NCBI GenBank assembly: GCA_001786575.1
Contig: MFRW01000003.1
Span: forward strand, 1-64,000
Length of the DNA: 64,000 nucleotides
Direction: 5' to 3'
Origin: Candidatus Moranbacteria bacterium RIFCSPHIGHO2_01_FULL_55_24
GTDB taxonomy: Bacteria; Patescibacteria; Paceibacteria; Moranbacterales; UBA1568
Within the stretch, counting starts at the first letter, position 1. Each line of letters begins with the position of its first letter. Of this stretch, positions 16,479 through 23,606 are shown one piece after another. The notes beneath the pieces were generated by a model that had not been told where the DNA came from, did no database searches, and saw only the letters and a program-made list of their open reading frames with translations. The translations under genes were made by a program, and so were the position numbers.

Positions 16479-17753
16479 TCAACGCAGGAAGGCTCCTCTC
16501 CGGCGCTTGCGGTGGAAGGTGATAGCGAAGCGATGAGCCTCGGCATTCGCGAGGAGCGCCTCTTTCTTGAAGCGTTCCGCGAGCGCCTCGGGGCCGATCA
16601 GGCGCTCCGGCCGGTGGCGCTCGTTCTTCACCACGCCTAAGACCGGGATGCTTATCCCTAATTCCTCCAAGACCCGTTCGGCCACGTGAAGCTGCGCCTT
16701 GCCGCCATCCACCACGACGATTTCCGGGAACGGCCATTCGGGATGCGCGAAGCGCCGCCGAAGGATCTCTTCCAGGGCGGTCAGGTCATTCCCGCCATGC
16801 TTTCCCCGCAGTTTGAACTGCCGATAGTTCTCGTTCCTCGAGTGACTGTTCTGGACCACCGTCATGACGCCGACGCTCTGGTCGCCCTGGAGGTGCGCCA
16901 CGTCGAACGCCTCGATGCGGTGCCGCTCCTCTTCTTCCATGTCGTTCTTCACCAAGACCATGTCCTGGATATGCTGCAGGCCGAAAAGCGTCCGCTTGAT
17001 CTCGTTCGCCTCTTCGAAGCGCAGTTCCTTGGCGGCTTTGGCCATATCGCGCGTCAGCTCCCGCACGATCATATTCTTCTTGCCCTGGAAGAACAGGCGG
17101 ATGTGGTTGATATTCCTGGCATAGGCGGAAGCGGTCAGGGCGCCGCTACAGACACCCGGACACAGGCCGATCTGCGCGGAAAAGCAGGGCCGTGCTTTGG
17201 TTTTCTGCTTCTCGGTCAGCTCCGCATACGGCACGCACTTGTCGCGGAACGGGAAGAGTTTGCGTATGATCTTGAGCGCATCGCGCAGGCTGCCCCCGTT
17301 CGGGAACGGCCCGAAGGCGTACTTCACCGGGAGCATGAATTTCCCCTGGTCGAGATCGCGTTCGCGCACCATAAGCACCCGCGGGAACTTCTCTTTCGTG
17401 ATGATTACCCGATAGTAGCTCTTGTCGTCCTTGGCATCGGTATTGTACGGCGGCTGGTGGTCCTTGATGAGCTCGGACTCCAGGAGGAGCGCTTCCAGGA
17501 CGGAGTCCGTATGCCGGTAGGCGACCTGCACCACACGCTCCAGCATGAGCGAGATCTTCGGCCCCCGGGTGGCGAGGATGTCCTGCATGAAGTAGCTCTT
17601 CACCCGGTCGCGGAGCGAGGTCGCTTTGCCGATGTAGAGGACCTCATCGGAGGCGCCCAGGAAGAAATACACTCCCGGGTGCTCCGGCAATGAGTTCTTC
17701 TTCTGGAAAGCCTTAAGACTTACCTTTTTCTCCCAAGGGCGTTTCATAGGCAT
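16479..17753 (-). CDS. uvrC: Excinuclease ABC subunit C, short form lacking the C-terminal HhH domain
   Basis: 424 residues against about 600 in well-studied UvrC. The GIY-YIG nuclease is at the N-terminus (GVYFFLG...VLYIGKA, with the catalytic Arg in SLRDRVKSYF and Glu in ALLLESELIK). The cysteine cluster CFSAQIGLCPGVC, a UVR-type helix (AKELRFEEANEIKRTLFGL) and the RNase-H-like endonuclease (FDVAH, GGNDLTALEEIL, VVDGGKAQL, HRFAITFHRKRR) follow. The protein stops right after that last motif, so the helix-hairpin-helix DNA-binding tail is absent. The reading frame closes cleanly, so this looks like a genuine short form. Confidence 0.93.
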   Translation of the reverse strand: MPMKRPWEKKVSLKAFQKKNSLPEHPGVYFFLGASDEVLYIGKATSLRDRVKSYFMQDILATRGPKISLMLERVVQVAYRHTDSVLEALLLESELIKDHQPPYNTDAKDDKSYYRVIITKEKFPRVLMVRERDLDQGKFMLPVKYAFGPFPNGGSLRDALKIIRKLFPFRDKCVPYAELTEKQKTKARPCFSAQIGLCPGVCSGALTASAYARNINHIRLFFQGKKNMIVRELTRDMAKAAKELRFEEANEIKRTLFGLQHIQDMVLVKNDMEEEERHRIEAFDVAHLQGDQSVGVMTVVQNSHSRNENYRQFKLRGKHGGNDLTALEEILRRRFAHPEWPFPEIVVVDGGKAQLHVAERVLEELGISIPVLGVVKNERHRPERLIGPEALAERFKKEALLANAEAHRFAITFHRKRRRGAFLR

Positions 17754-17800
17754 TTTTGGTCCTTCTATTCAAGCATTCCGGCACCAGCCTGGCAACCCGC

Positions 17801-17829
17801 TTTACAAGGAACCGGGAATGTTGTATTAC
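17801..17829 (+). promoter_or_regulatory. Promoter for the orphan gene at 17877
   Basis: TTTACA at 17801-17806 and TATTAC at 17824-17829 are separated by 17 bases. Downstream, CTTTTTTACGTAT occurs in the leader; the same 13 bases overlap the promoter of the next gene at 18426. Confidence 0.55.
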
Positions 17830-17876
17830 AAACATAATGTTCTTTTTTACGTATGGAGAGGAAAGGGAGGATACCT

Positions 17877-18374
17877 ATGGAAAAAACACTGCCCCTTCTG
17901 GGAAGGGGTCGCGAGGCTATCATCCGCCAGGTGGCCGGAAGCACTCTTCTCAACATGACGAAGAGGCACATGAAATTCCAGCCTGCCATCCGGCTGGCTA
18001 TGGCGGAACTCAAAGCTCCGCTCGACCCCAATGAGCAATACTACGTGCTGTACTATTTCATCCCGGAATTCCTGGATGACATGGCGCTCGATATCGTAGA
18101 TTCCATTTCACCCAAGCTCTCCGGCCGCTGGGAAGAAGGCTGCTATTTCGCTGCCGCCTTCCGCCGTGCTGCCAAGCAGTTCCGCGTCTATGAGAACAAG
18201 AACAAGCGTCTCTACTGCTGTCTCTTCCTGAAGACCCTGGAATTCGCCCGGCAGAGGATTCCCCAGAAAACGGTCGTCCTCGTCGATAAAGGGCCTCGCT
18301 ATTACCTGCGCAAACTGCGCCGCGATCCGATCGCCCCCATCTTCGTGCCTGCCCTCGAACGGCTGGCTGCCTGA
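17877..18374 (+). CDS. Orphan cytoplasmic protein
   Basis: 165 residues, no recognised family. The start is the ATG at 17877, because AAAGGGAGG lies 6 bases upstream; an in-frame ATG 24 bases earlier has nothing comparable. Rich in Arg, Lys and aromatic residues, with a mixed helical pattern (AAAFRRAAKQFRVYENKNKRLYCCLFLKT split by short loops) and no membrane segment. It has its own promoter and terminator, so it is a single-gene unit. Confidence 0.65.
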   Translation: MEKTLPLLGRGREAIIRQVAGSTLLNMTKRHMKFQPAIRLAMAELKAPLDPNEQYYVLYYFIPEFLDDMALDIVDSISPKLSGRWEEGCYFAAAFRRAAKQFRVYENKNKRLYCCLFLKTLEFARQRIPQKTVVLVDKGPRYYLRKLRRDPIAPIFVPALERLAA

Positions 18375-18378
18375 CTCA

Positions 18379-18414
18379 AAAAGCGTCCCGATCACTGATC
18401 GCGGCGCTTTTTTC
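18379..18414 (+). terminator. Terminator after the orphan gene at 17877
   Basis: Arms AAGCG...GATC and GATC...CGCTT fold around ACT and are followed by TTTTTT. It starts a few bases after the stop codon. Confidence 0.8.
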
Positions 18415-18421
18415 TTACCTC

Positions 18422-18450
18422 TTGACTTTTTTACGTATTAGATGTATAAT
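18422..18450 (+). promoter_or_regulatory. Strong promoter for the orphan gene at 18485
   Basis: TTGACT at 18422-18427 and TATAAT at 18445-18450 are separated by 17 bases, close to the sigma-70 consensus. The spacer contains the 13-base sequence shared with the leader of the previous gene. Confidence 0.8.
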
Positions 18451-18484
18451 ATAAGAACAGTACCTTCAGAAAAGGAGTCGGAAA

Positions 18485-18940
18485 TTGGCCTCAAACAAGC
18501 CTCGTATCCTTAGCCCGCGGGCTCGTCGTGCACTGCAGCAGGAAGCTATCCAGAAACAAGCGAAACGGACTCAAGCGCTTGCCGATGAAGTCATCGAGTT
18601 CATCCAGGAAGGCTGGGGCTTCCATGCGGCTTTCAATCATGCTATCCGGCGCATACTCGGCAACTACCGCCGCACCAATCATGACGTCGACCTGTATAAC
18701 GCCTACTTCGGCCGGGTACGGTTCCTGATATCGCAATCGCAGAAGATTTCTCGACAGGAACTCTCGGAAGCGTTGAAGCGCAAACACTTCACCCCTGCGA
18801 ACCCGAACTTCGCCCACCCGAACTACGCCACTCCGAAACCTCGGCAAGGCGCGTTCGACTTCCCCTTCCCGACCGCGGCGCCCATCGTCTTAGACAGGAA
18901 GCGTCTCGCCGCCGGCGAACGACCGGAAGATTTCGACTAG
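18485..18940 (+). CDS. Orphan basic protein with TTG start
   Basis: 151 residues, unrecognised. The start is TTG at 18485: AAGGAG stands 7 bases upstream and no ATG nearby has such a site. The N-terminal half is strongly basic and helical (RARRALQQEAIQKQAKRTQAL). The C-terminal third is low in complexity, with repeated NPNFAHPNYATPKP-like stretches rich in Pro, Asn and Phe, then a charged end. Possibly nucleic-acid binding, but that is a guess from charge alone. It has its own promoter and terminator. Confidence 0.65.
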   Translation: MASNKPRILSPRARRALQQEAIQKQAKRTQALADEVIEFIQEGWGFHAAFNHAIRRILGNYRRTNHDVDLYNAYFGRVRFLISQSQKISRQELSEALKRKHFTPANPNFAHPNYATPKPRQGAFDFPFPTAAPIVLDRKRLAAGERPEDFD

Positions 18941-18973
18941 ACCAGATGCACACGTTGCCTCTGGTCTTTTTTT
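18941..18973 (+). terminator. Terminator after the orphan gene at 18485
   Basis: ACCAGA...TCTGGT arms followed by a run of seven T, directly after the stop codon. The rest of the gap up to 19160 holds only this and the opposing terminator below. Confidence 0.8.
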
Positions 18974-18993
18974 ATACAAATTTTTTTATACAA

Positions 18994-19035
18994 AGAAAAA
19001 AGAAAAAGGAGAGGGTTCCGTTGGAATCTCTCTCC
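18994..19035 (-). terminator. Terminator after the orphan gene at 19161
   Basis: On the minus strand GGAGAGAGATTCC pairs with GGAACCCTCTCC and is followed by TTTTTCTTTTTTC. It lies about 125 bases beyond the stop codon of the minus-strand gene. Confidence 0.75.
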
Positions 19036-19160
19036 TTCAAGTTCGTGCGTTTTTTCTTCCTGCTACTTAATGTTCTTCTTATTGCCTTTTATCGGCTCCT
19101 CCCCGCGCCTCTTGGGCGGGCTCGTGGTCTTGCCGGTCTTCGCCAGCAGAGACAAATCCG

Positions 19161-19532
19161 TTACGATACCATTTCCGGCATCGGAGTAAATGCCTTGGGG
19201 ACGAGCTGATGCTTGTCGTCCGTCTGGAACGTCTGGTATTTGACGTCCCGATTTTCGAGCGCCAGTCTAGCGAGCTCCGAAAGCTTGATGTCCGAGATCG
19301 GATAGACCTTGTGAGGCTTGCCGGCGATGCAATCGAGATGGATCGGCTGAACGCCGTTCTGCATGAGGTTCCTGGCGATCCAGGTATGCGCGGATGAACT
19401 ACAGGGCTTCACATACCATTGCGCGCGCGGCAGCGTCAGCCGATGCTGTTCATGCAGCGCCCGATTCTTGGGCTTGGCATGGTTCACCTTGGGCTTGTGC
19501 TGCGTGCGTGCAACGGCTTTCGACGATAGCAT
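19161..19532 (-). CDS. Orphan basic protein
   Basis: 123 residues from the ATG at 19532, chosen because GAAAGGGAG lies 6 bases before it; longer readings lack a site. The N-terminus is very basic with many His (QHKPKVNHAKPKNRALHEQH). The rest (IHLDCIAGKPHKVYPISDIK) looks like a small folded domain. Unrecognised. It lies between two opposing transcription units and has its own terminator. Confidence 0.6.
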   Translation of the reverse strand: MLSSKAVARTQHKPKVNHAKPKNRALHEQHRLTLPRAQWYVKPCSSSAHTWIARNLMQNGVQPIHLDCIAGKPHKVYPISDIKLSELARLALENRDVKYQTFQTDDKHQLVPKAFTPMPEMVS

Positions 19533-19626
19533 ATCGTTCTCCCTTTCGCTTTCGCTGGTTTCAGAAGGTACACAAAAACGCCATATGAGCATAGCACACA
19601 TCGCTGGCACCGTCAACGCTCAAGAC

Positions 19627-20703
19627 CTATTTCCCGCTCCCTACCCCATGGCTCCGGAAAAAAACGGCTGTTCCGCGCATAAAATCCTCCCAGCGCGGAC
19701 CGAACTCGTGCCTCTCCCCCGGAAATACCGTCAGCTCGATGTTTTTCCCTTGCGACTTCAAAAGATCGTATGTCTCCTGCGACCATGCGAGCGGCACGTC
19801 CTGGTCGGCCGCCCCATGGTAGATTATGACCGGTGCCGCTATGCGGTCGGCATATTTCGCGGGCGCGATCGCATCCCAGAAATCCGGATTCTTTTCCGGC
19901 GTGCCGTATTTCGTGCTCACCTCATGAGTGACGTCCTCGCGCTCTTTCATCCACCGCTCGAAACTGTCGCGATAATCCATACTGACCGGCGCATAGAGGA
20001 CATAGGCCCGGACAAGATCCGGCCGCACCACCATGATCGTCTCTGCGATGCCTCCGCCCATCGAGTGCCCCAGCATCCCGATCTCCTCTTTGTTCACCGG
20101 GAGGTCGGATGCCCGCACCGCATACACGGCATTCACCACGTCCTCCGCATATCCGAGCCGCTCCTGGATCGGGTCATCCTCCGTCTTGGTCGAGGCCGCA
20201 TGGTTTCGATAATCCGGGTGGATGACCAGGAACCCTTGGCGTGCCAGGTAGTCCTGCTCGCGCTTCAGTCCGCGGCCATTGGTATAGATATCGGTATCGA
20301 TATGGCCGTGATTCAGGATAAGCACAGGCCAGCCGCCGGCAGGCGGCTCTCCCTTCGGCACAAGCATGATCCCGGAAATGGTCAGCTCGCCGCTTTTGTA
20401 AGTGATGAAATATTTGGTATAGGCGCTATTGTTCTCGAGCACTTGCCCGCGCGTGAGATCGCGCCCATCGAACTGCTTCCGCGCCAGGAGCTCCAGGGCG
20501 AACGGCGGCAACTCTCCGTTCTCCGCTTTCTCCGAGACCTGTTTCTCGGCTTCCTCGGAAAGCTCGCTTGGGACAACACTTTCTTCTGCGCTTTCCGAAA
20601 CAGTCTTTTCGGCCGCCTGGTCATCCATCGATACCAGAAACCATACCGCGATGCCTGCCGCAGCCGCTATCCAGATTCCCAGGATGATCCATGTCCGTTT
20701 CAT
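19627..20703 (-). CDS. Membrane-anchored alpha/beta hydrolase (prolyl-oligopeptidase-like)
   Basis: 358 residues from the ATG at 20703. One N-terminal transmembrane helix (WIILGIWIAAAAGIAVWFL) is followed by an acidic Glu/Ser linker of about 45 residues and the hydrolase fold. Nucleophile Ser214 sits in GHSMGGG. The acid is Asp300 or Asp302 in HGAADQDVP, and His332 is in GERHEF. The oxyanion region is ILNHGHIDTD. The fold resembles dipeptidyl-peptidase/acyl-esterase families; substrate unknown. The catalytic domain probably faces outward. The 6S-like RNA lies about 100 bases upstream, oriented away. Confidence 0.85.
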   Translation of the reverse strand: MKRTWIILGIWIAAAAGIAVWFLVSMDDQAAEKTVSESAEESVVPSELSEEAEKQVSEKAENGELPPFALELLARKQFDGRDLTRGQVLENNSAYTKYFITYKSGELTISGIMLVPKGEPPAGGWPVLILNHGHIDTDIYTNGRGLKREQDYLARQGFLVIHPDYRNHAASTKTEDDPIQERLGYAEDVVNAVYAVRASDLPVNKEEIGMLGHSMGGGIAETIMVVRPDLVRAYVLYAPVSMDYRDSFERWMKEREDVTHEVSTKYGTPEKNPDFWDAIAPAKYADRIAAPVIIYHGAADQDVPLAWSQETYDLLKSQGKNIELTVFPGERHEFGPRWEDFMRGTAVFFRSHGVGSGK

Positions 20704-20787
20704 AGCGATGGTTTGCAAAGAATACCTTCAGTCTTTCCAGTATACCAAGATGTGAAAACGGTTTCAAAAGACCCTATTTGACAGGGG

Positions 20788-20796
20788 TGGTATACT
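20788..20796 (+). promoter_or_regulatory. Extended -10 promoter for the 6S-like RNA
   Basis: TGGTATACT gives TGn followed by TATACT at 20791-20796. A TTGACA at 20778-20783 is only 7 bases away and too close to act as its -35. Start of transcription is expected near 20803, just ahead of the closing stem of the RNA. Confidence 0.6.
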
Positions 20797-20802
20797 GGAT
20801 AT

Positions 20803-20978
20803 GAAAGCCTTCAGAATGGCGGATGAAAGAGTGACGACTCTTAAACATTGGAACCCACCTGGATAAACAGGGAAAAAATATTTTTTCCGACACTATTATT
20901 TTTGGGACCCGCCAGCAACGCTCACGCGTAGCTTGTGCGGGCTGGTCCAGACCCATCCGCCTGCATTGAGGGCTTTTT
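20803..20978 (+). ncRNA. Candidate structured non-coding RNA, 6S-like
   Basis: About 176 bases with no convincing ORF. The ends pair: GCCTTC (20807-20812) with GAGGGC (20968-20973), and after a small internal loop GGCGGATG (20818-20825) with CATCCGCC (20954-20961). T5 follows directly. Inside are a perfect AAGAGT-GACG-ACTCTT hairpin (20827-20842), the 18-base palindrome at 20871-20888, and an apical CCCGC/GCGGG stem (20908-20941). A long closing stem with an open centre and a length near 180 bases fit 6S RNA, which binds RNA polymerase. SRP RNA and tmRNA hallmarks are absent. Identity is inferred from shape only. Confidence 0.55.
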
Positions 20979-21017
20979 AGTTTGCCTGAATATCTTTCCG
21001 CAACTTTTTTGGATAAA

Positions 21018-21052
21018 GAAAAACCTGCGCTCCGTGTTACGGAAAGCGCAGG
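21018..21052 (-). terminator. Terminator after the NUDIX gene
   Basis: On the minus strand CCTGCGCT and AGCGCAGG pair and are followed by TTTTTC. It lies directly beyond the stop codon at 21060. Confidence 0.85.
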
Positions 21053-21059
21053 CTTTGAG

Positions 21060-21614
21060 TCAAAACTGGTACGACATCATGACGCCGCGGCCCTTGAGCT
21101 GGATTTTCGATTCGGCGACCATCTCGCGCTGGCCCGGACCATGGTAGAGCGAGGCCTGAACGGGGACTCCCTCGAAAATATGCGAGAGCCATACCTGGTC
21201 GCTCGGGATCATTTCTTCGAACGGCAGAAGTCTCTGATCGAACCAATATCCTTCTCCCATCTCCTGCGATTCCGGAACGGCGATCAGATCCTCTATCTCG
21301 GCCACCAGGACATGCACGTGCCATACATTCTGCAAAACGCCGGCCTCGTCAAAATTGTAGGACTTGAGGATGCCCATGCGGCAAAGCCTCTGCCATACGA
21401 CTGCTGTTCCCGCACTTTCCTCCTGCCATTCGCGGAAAAAGGCTTCCGGGCAATTCTCGCCGTCTCCCATCTTGCCGCCATAGCCGTTCCAGAGCCCTTT
21501 GCCGATCTTGTCTTTCTTCCTGGCCAAGAGCACTTTCGAGCCATGCGTCGGGAATCCGAGCACGGCATGGTAGCTCGGTACGCTGTACTCATCGAGCACT
21601 GTCACATCAATCAT
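21060..21614 (-). CDS. NUDIX hydrolase, MTH1/MutT-like
   Basis: 184 residues from the second of two adjacent ATGs (21614); AGGAGG lies 5 bases before it and 2 bases before the first. The Nudix box GKMGDGENCPEAFFREWQEE fits Gx5Ex7REUxEE, with Ala in place of the usual late Gly. The preceding KGLWNGYGGK resembles human MTH1, which cleaves 8-oxo-dGTP, so a nucleotide-pool cleaning role is likely, but substrate is inferred. A single-gene unit with strong ribosome-binding site and its own terminator. Confidence 0.88.
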   Translation of the reverse strand: MIDVTVLDEYSVPSYHAVLGFPTHGSKVLLARKKDKIGKGLWNGYGGKMGDGENCPEAFFREWQEESAGTAVVWQRLCRMGILKSYNFDEAGVLQNVWHVHVLVAEIEDLIAVPESQEMGEGYWFDQRLLPFEEMIPSDQVWLSHIFEGVPVQASLYHGPGQREMVAESKIQLKGRGVMMSYQF

Positions 21615-21740
21615 CATTTCCTCCTATAGAATTCTCGTGTTTCGGAAAGAACATCCCTCCTAGGACTTGCCGCAAGAGTAGGGAAAAATCGGCCATCCGT
21701 CAAATGAGGGCCTGGATAAGCGAGGAAGAGGATCGGCCTT

Positions 21741-22148
21741 TCACTCGCCGCGCTCTCCGGCGACCTGGAAATTGAAGTAGACGTTCATGAAATAATTCCA
21801 TAAGCCCGTCACCGTCGCCACCGCCAAGCGGGCCAAGACATAGCCGACTCCGAGCCGCTCTACCAGCACATACATGAGGCCGGTCACCAAGAGTACCCCT
21901 ACGCCGCCGATGAGCAGGAAGTTCGCGTAGGTGATCGGTGCGGATTTTTTTGTCTCGGAAAAGATGAAGCGGCGCGCCAGGAAGTGGTTCAGCGTCGTGG
22001 CTATGAGGAAAGACACGGTCGCAGAGAAAAGATAGTGCCAGCCGAAAAAGTCCGTGAGGGTATAGAGAAGCGCAAGATCGAAGAGGAGCGTGGATGCGCC
22101 AGTCAGGGAATATTTGAAGAATCGTACGATCGCCTTTCTCTCAAGCAT
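21741..22148 (-). CDS. GtrA-like flippase family membrane protein
   Basis: 135 residues with four predicted transmembrane helices (about 10-30, 38-55, 74-94 and 100-120). The pattern FFKYSLTGASTLLFDLALLYTL...NHFLARRFIF is typical of GtrA, proteins thought to move polyprenyl-linked sugars across the membrane. No partner glycosyltransferase lies beside it. It begins 3 bases after the DUF167 gene and ends the SDR-DUF167-GtrA run. Confidence 0.85.
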   Translation of the reverse strand: MLERKAIVRFFKYSLTGASTLLFDLALLYTLTDFFGWHYLFSATVSFLIATTLNHFLARRFIFSETKKSAPITYANFLLIGGVGVLLVTGLMYVLVERLGVGYVLARLAVATVTGLWNYFMNVYFNFQVAGERGE

Positions 22149-22151
22149 ACT

Positions 22152-22370
22152 TTATACGCAGTCGAACACCTTGCTTCTGCCGCTGGCTCCGCTCCGGAGC
22201 GTGAGGCGCGACGGCGCAATGCTCAAGTGCCGTGCCAGCGCCTTGGCAATCGCTTTATTCGCCTTCCCCTCGAGGGGTGCAGCCTTCACGGAAACTTTGA
22301 AGTGCGTCTCGTCTACTTCCTCTACCCGCTCTTCGCGGGCATTCGTTTTGGCGGTGACGAACAGCTTCAT
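22152..22370 (-). CDS. DUF167 (YggU-like) family protein
   Basis: 72 residues. The signature FKVSVKAAPLEGKANKAIAK followed by LTLRSGASGRSKVF identifies the DUF167/YggU family, small alpha/beta proteins of unknown role. Full length. Packed between the SDR gene (15 bases) and the GtrA-like gene (3 bases). Confidence 0.85.
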   Translation of the reverse strand: MKLFVTAKTNAREERVEEVDETHFKVSVKAAPLEGKANKAIAKALARHLSIAPSRLTLRSGASGRSKVFDCV

Positions 22371-22385
22371 GCTTCTTTGCGGGAT

Positions 22386-23129
22386 TTAGCGGAGCGTCCA
22401 GCCGCCATCCACCACCAGGACCTGCCCGGTGATGTAGCTCGCCTTCTCCGAAGCGAGGAAGACCACCGCATTCGCGATATCTTCCGGCACGCCCTGCCGA
22501 TTGAGCGGAATCATCGCGAGCGTCTGCTCCCGGGCCTTGGGATCCAAATTCATTTGGCTTGCCCCCGGCGTATCGATGGCCCCCGGCGCCACCGCGTTCA
22601 CCGTAATCTTCCGCGGCGCGAGCTCCAGCGCGAGTCCCCGCGTCAAGCCGTTCATCCCGGCCTTGGAGGCCGAGTAGTGCACGAGACTCTGGAAGCCGAT
22701 CAAGGAAGCGATGGAGGAGATACTGATGATCCTTCCCCCTTCCGACAACGCCTTGTCCGCCTCGTGCGACATGAGGAAGATGCTCTTCAAGTTCACATCC
22801 AATACCTTGTCCCAGTCCGCCTCCTGCATATCGGCGAACGGTACGAACGGATAGATGCCGGCATTGTTGACCACGATATCCACCTTGCCGAAGGCTTCGA
22901 TGGTCCGCTGGAAGAGCGCCGCCACTTCCGTTGCGGAAGACACGTCGCATCGCACCGCGAGCGCCTTCACGCCCAATGCTTCCAGTTCGCTGACTGTTTC
23001 CTGGCAGCCGGTCTCATTCACATCCGCCACAGCCACCTGGCAGCCCTCGCGAGCCAGAGCCAGCGCGATCCCCTTGCCGATCCCCTGCCACGCCCCCGTC
23101 ACGATGGCTACTTTGTCTTGCAAAAGCAT
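22386..23129 (-). CDS. Short-chain dehydrogenase/reductase
   Basis: 247 residues from the ATG at 23129. A longer in-frame reading would run through the likely -10 TATAAT about 25 bases upstream and would not match SDR starts, so I reject it. Cofactor motif TGAWQGIG at residues 11-18, structural NNAG, catalytic Ser in ISISSIASL and YSASK. The C-terminal DGGWTLR is usual for 3-oxoacyl-ACP-reductase or glucose-dehydrogenase-like members. Substrate unknown. First gene of a three-gene run. Confidence 0.9.
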   Translation of the reverse strand: MLLQDKVAIVTGAWQGIGKGIALALAREGCQVAVADVNETGCQETVSELEALGVKALAVRCDVSSATEVAALFQRTIEAFGKVDIVVNNAGIYPFVPFADMQEADWDKVLDVNLKSIFLMSHEADKALSEGGRIISISSIASLIGFQSLVHYSASKAGMNGLTRGLALELAPRKITVNAVAPGAIDTPGASQMNLDPKAREQTLAMIPLNRQGVPEDIANAVVFLASEKASYITGQVLVVDGGWTLR

Positions 23130-23186
23130 ATTTTTAGTATTAATATTTCTCCCTTTATTATACACCCATCCGGCCATATCGGGTGC

Positions 23187-23192
23187 TATACT
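23187..23192 (+). promoter_or_regulatory. Extended -10 promoter for the acidic orphan gene
   Basis: TGCTATACT (TGn plus TATACT) lies about 27 bases before the ATG at 23219. It is divergent from the SDR promoter in the same 90-base gap. Confidence 0.55.
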
Positions 23193-23218
23193 GGAAGCGT
23201 ACCCGTAATATCTTACCT

Positions 23219-23491
23219 ATGGAACAATTCGAATTCACGTTTTCCCCGGAAACCGAGGAGGAAGCCATCAAGCAGGAAAAATCACAAGAGCCGGATCTGG
23301 AATCCAAGACAGAAGAAGAGCTCTCCGCTCTCTACCAGGAAAAAGTAGGGATCAACCCGAGCCTCCGCGGCTTTGATCGGGAGACCCTGGAAGCCGGCAT
23401 CAAAGACCCGGAAAAGGAAGCGGAACGCCTCCGCAACCTCGAAGCCGAGGAAAACCGTTCCGACCTCCTCACCGACTCCCGCCGCGGGTAG
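23219..23491 (+). CDS. Small acidic orphan protein
   Basis: 90 residues from the ATG at 23219, unrecognised. Very rich in Glu with a helical, partly coiled pattern (EEEAIKQEKSQEPDLESKTE), a hydrophobic middle (VGINPSLRGFD) and an acidic C-terminus. No Shine-Dalgarno site is visible. Single gene with promoter and terminator; a soluble cytoplasmic protein is likely. Confidence 0.6.
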   Translation: MEQFEFTFSPETEEEAIKQEKSQEPDLESKTEEELSALYQEKVGINPSLRGFDRETLEAGIKDPEKEAERLRNLEAEENRSDLLTDSRRG

Positions 23492-23511
23492 AGGCCTCAA
23501 AAAGTGATCAT

Positions 23512-23546
23512 AAAAATCTACCCTTTGCAGGTAGATTTTTATTTTT
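23512..23546 (+). terminator. Terminator after the acidic orphan gene
   Basis: AAAAATCTACC pairs with GGTAGATTTTT and runs into TATTTTT. It separates this gene from the restriction-modification pair. Confidence 0.85.
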
Positions 23547-23568
23547 AGACTTTCTATTTATTTTCTAT

Positions 23569-23574
23569 TATACT
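23569..23574 (+). promoter_or_regulatory. -10 element for the methyltransferase gene
   Basis: TATACT at 23569-23574 predicts a start near 23581. That leaves about 26 bases of leader to the ATG at 23607 but only 8 to the GTG at 23589. The AT-rich leader would be an obvious place for the protein's own HTH to bind. Confidence 0.5.
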
Positions 23575-23606
23575 GAAAGAAAAGAAGAGTGATTCAAAAT
23601 AAAATT

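Noticed and set aside
18946..19209. Plus-strand reading frame of 87 codons after the orphan at 18485
   Set aside because: It runs through two terminators, is poly-Lys at the start and has no ribosome-binding site.
20778..20796. TTGACA and TATACT as a paired promoter
   Set aside because: The hexamers are only 7 bases apart; the extended -10 alone is the better reading.
20803..20978. SRP RNA or tmRNA
   Set aside because: The conserved SRP apical motif (GGAAGGAAGCA type) is missing, and no tRNA-like ends or tag sequence are seen.
22386..23177. 263-residue version of the SDR
   Set aside because: The extension contains the probable -10 and does not match the usual SDR start.
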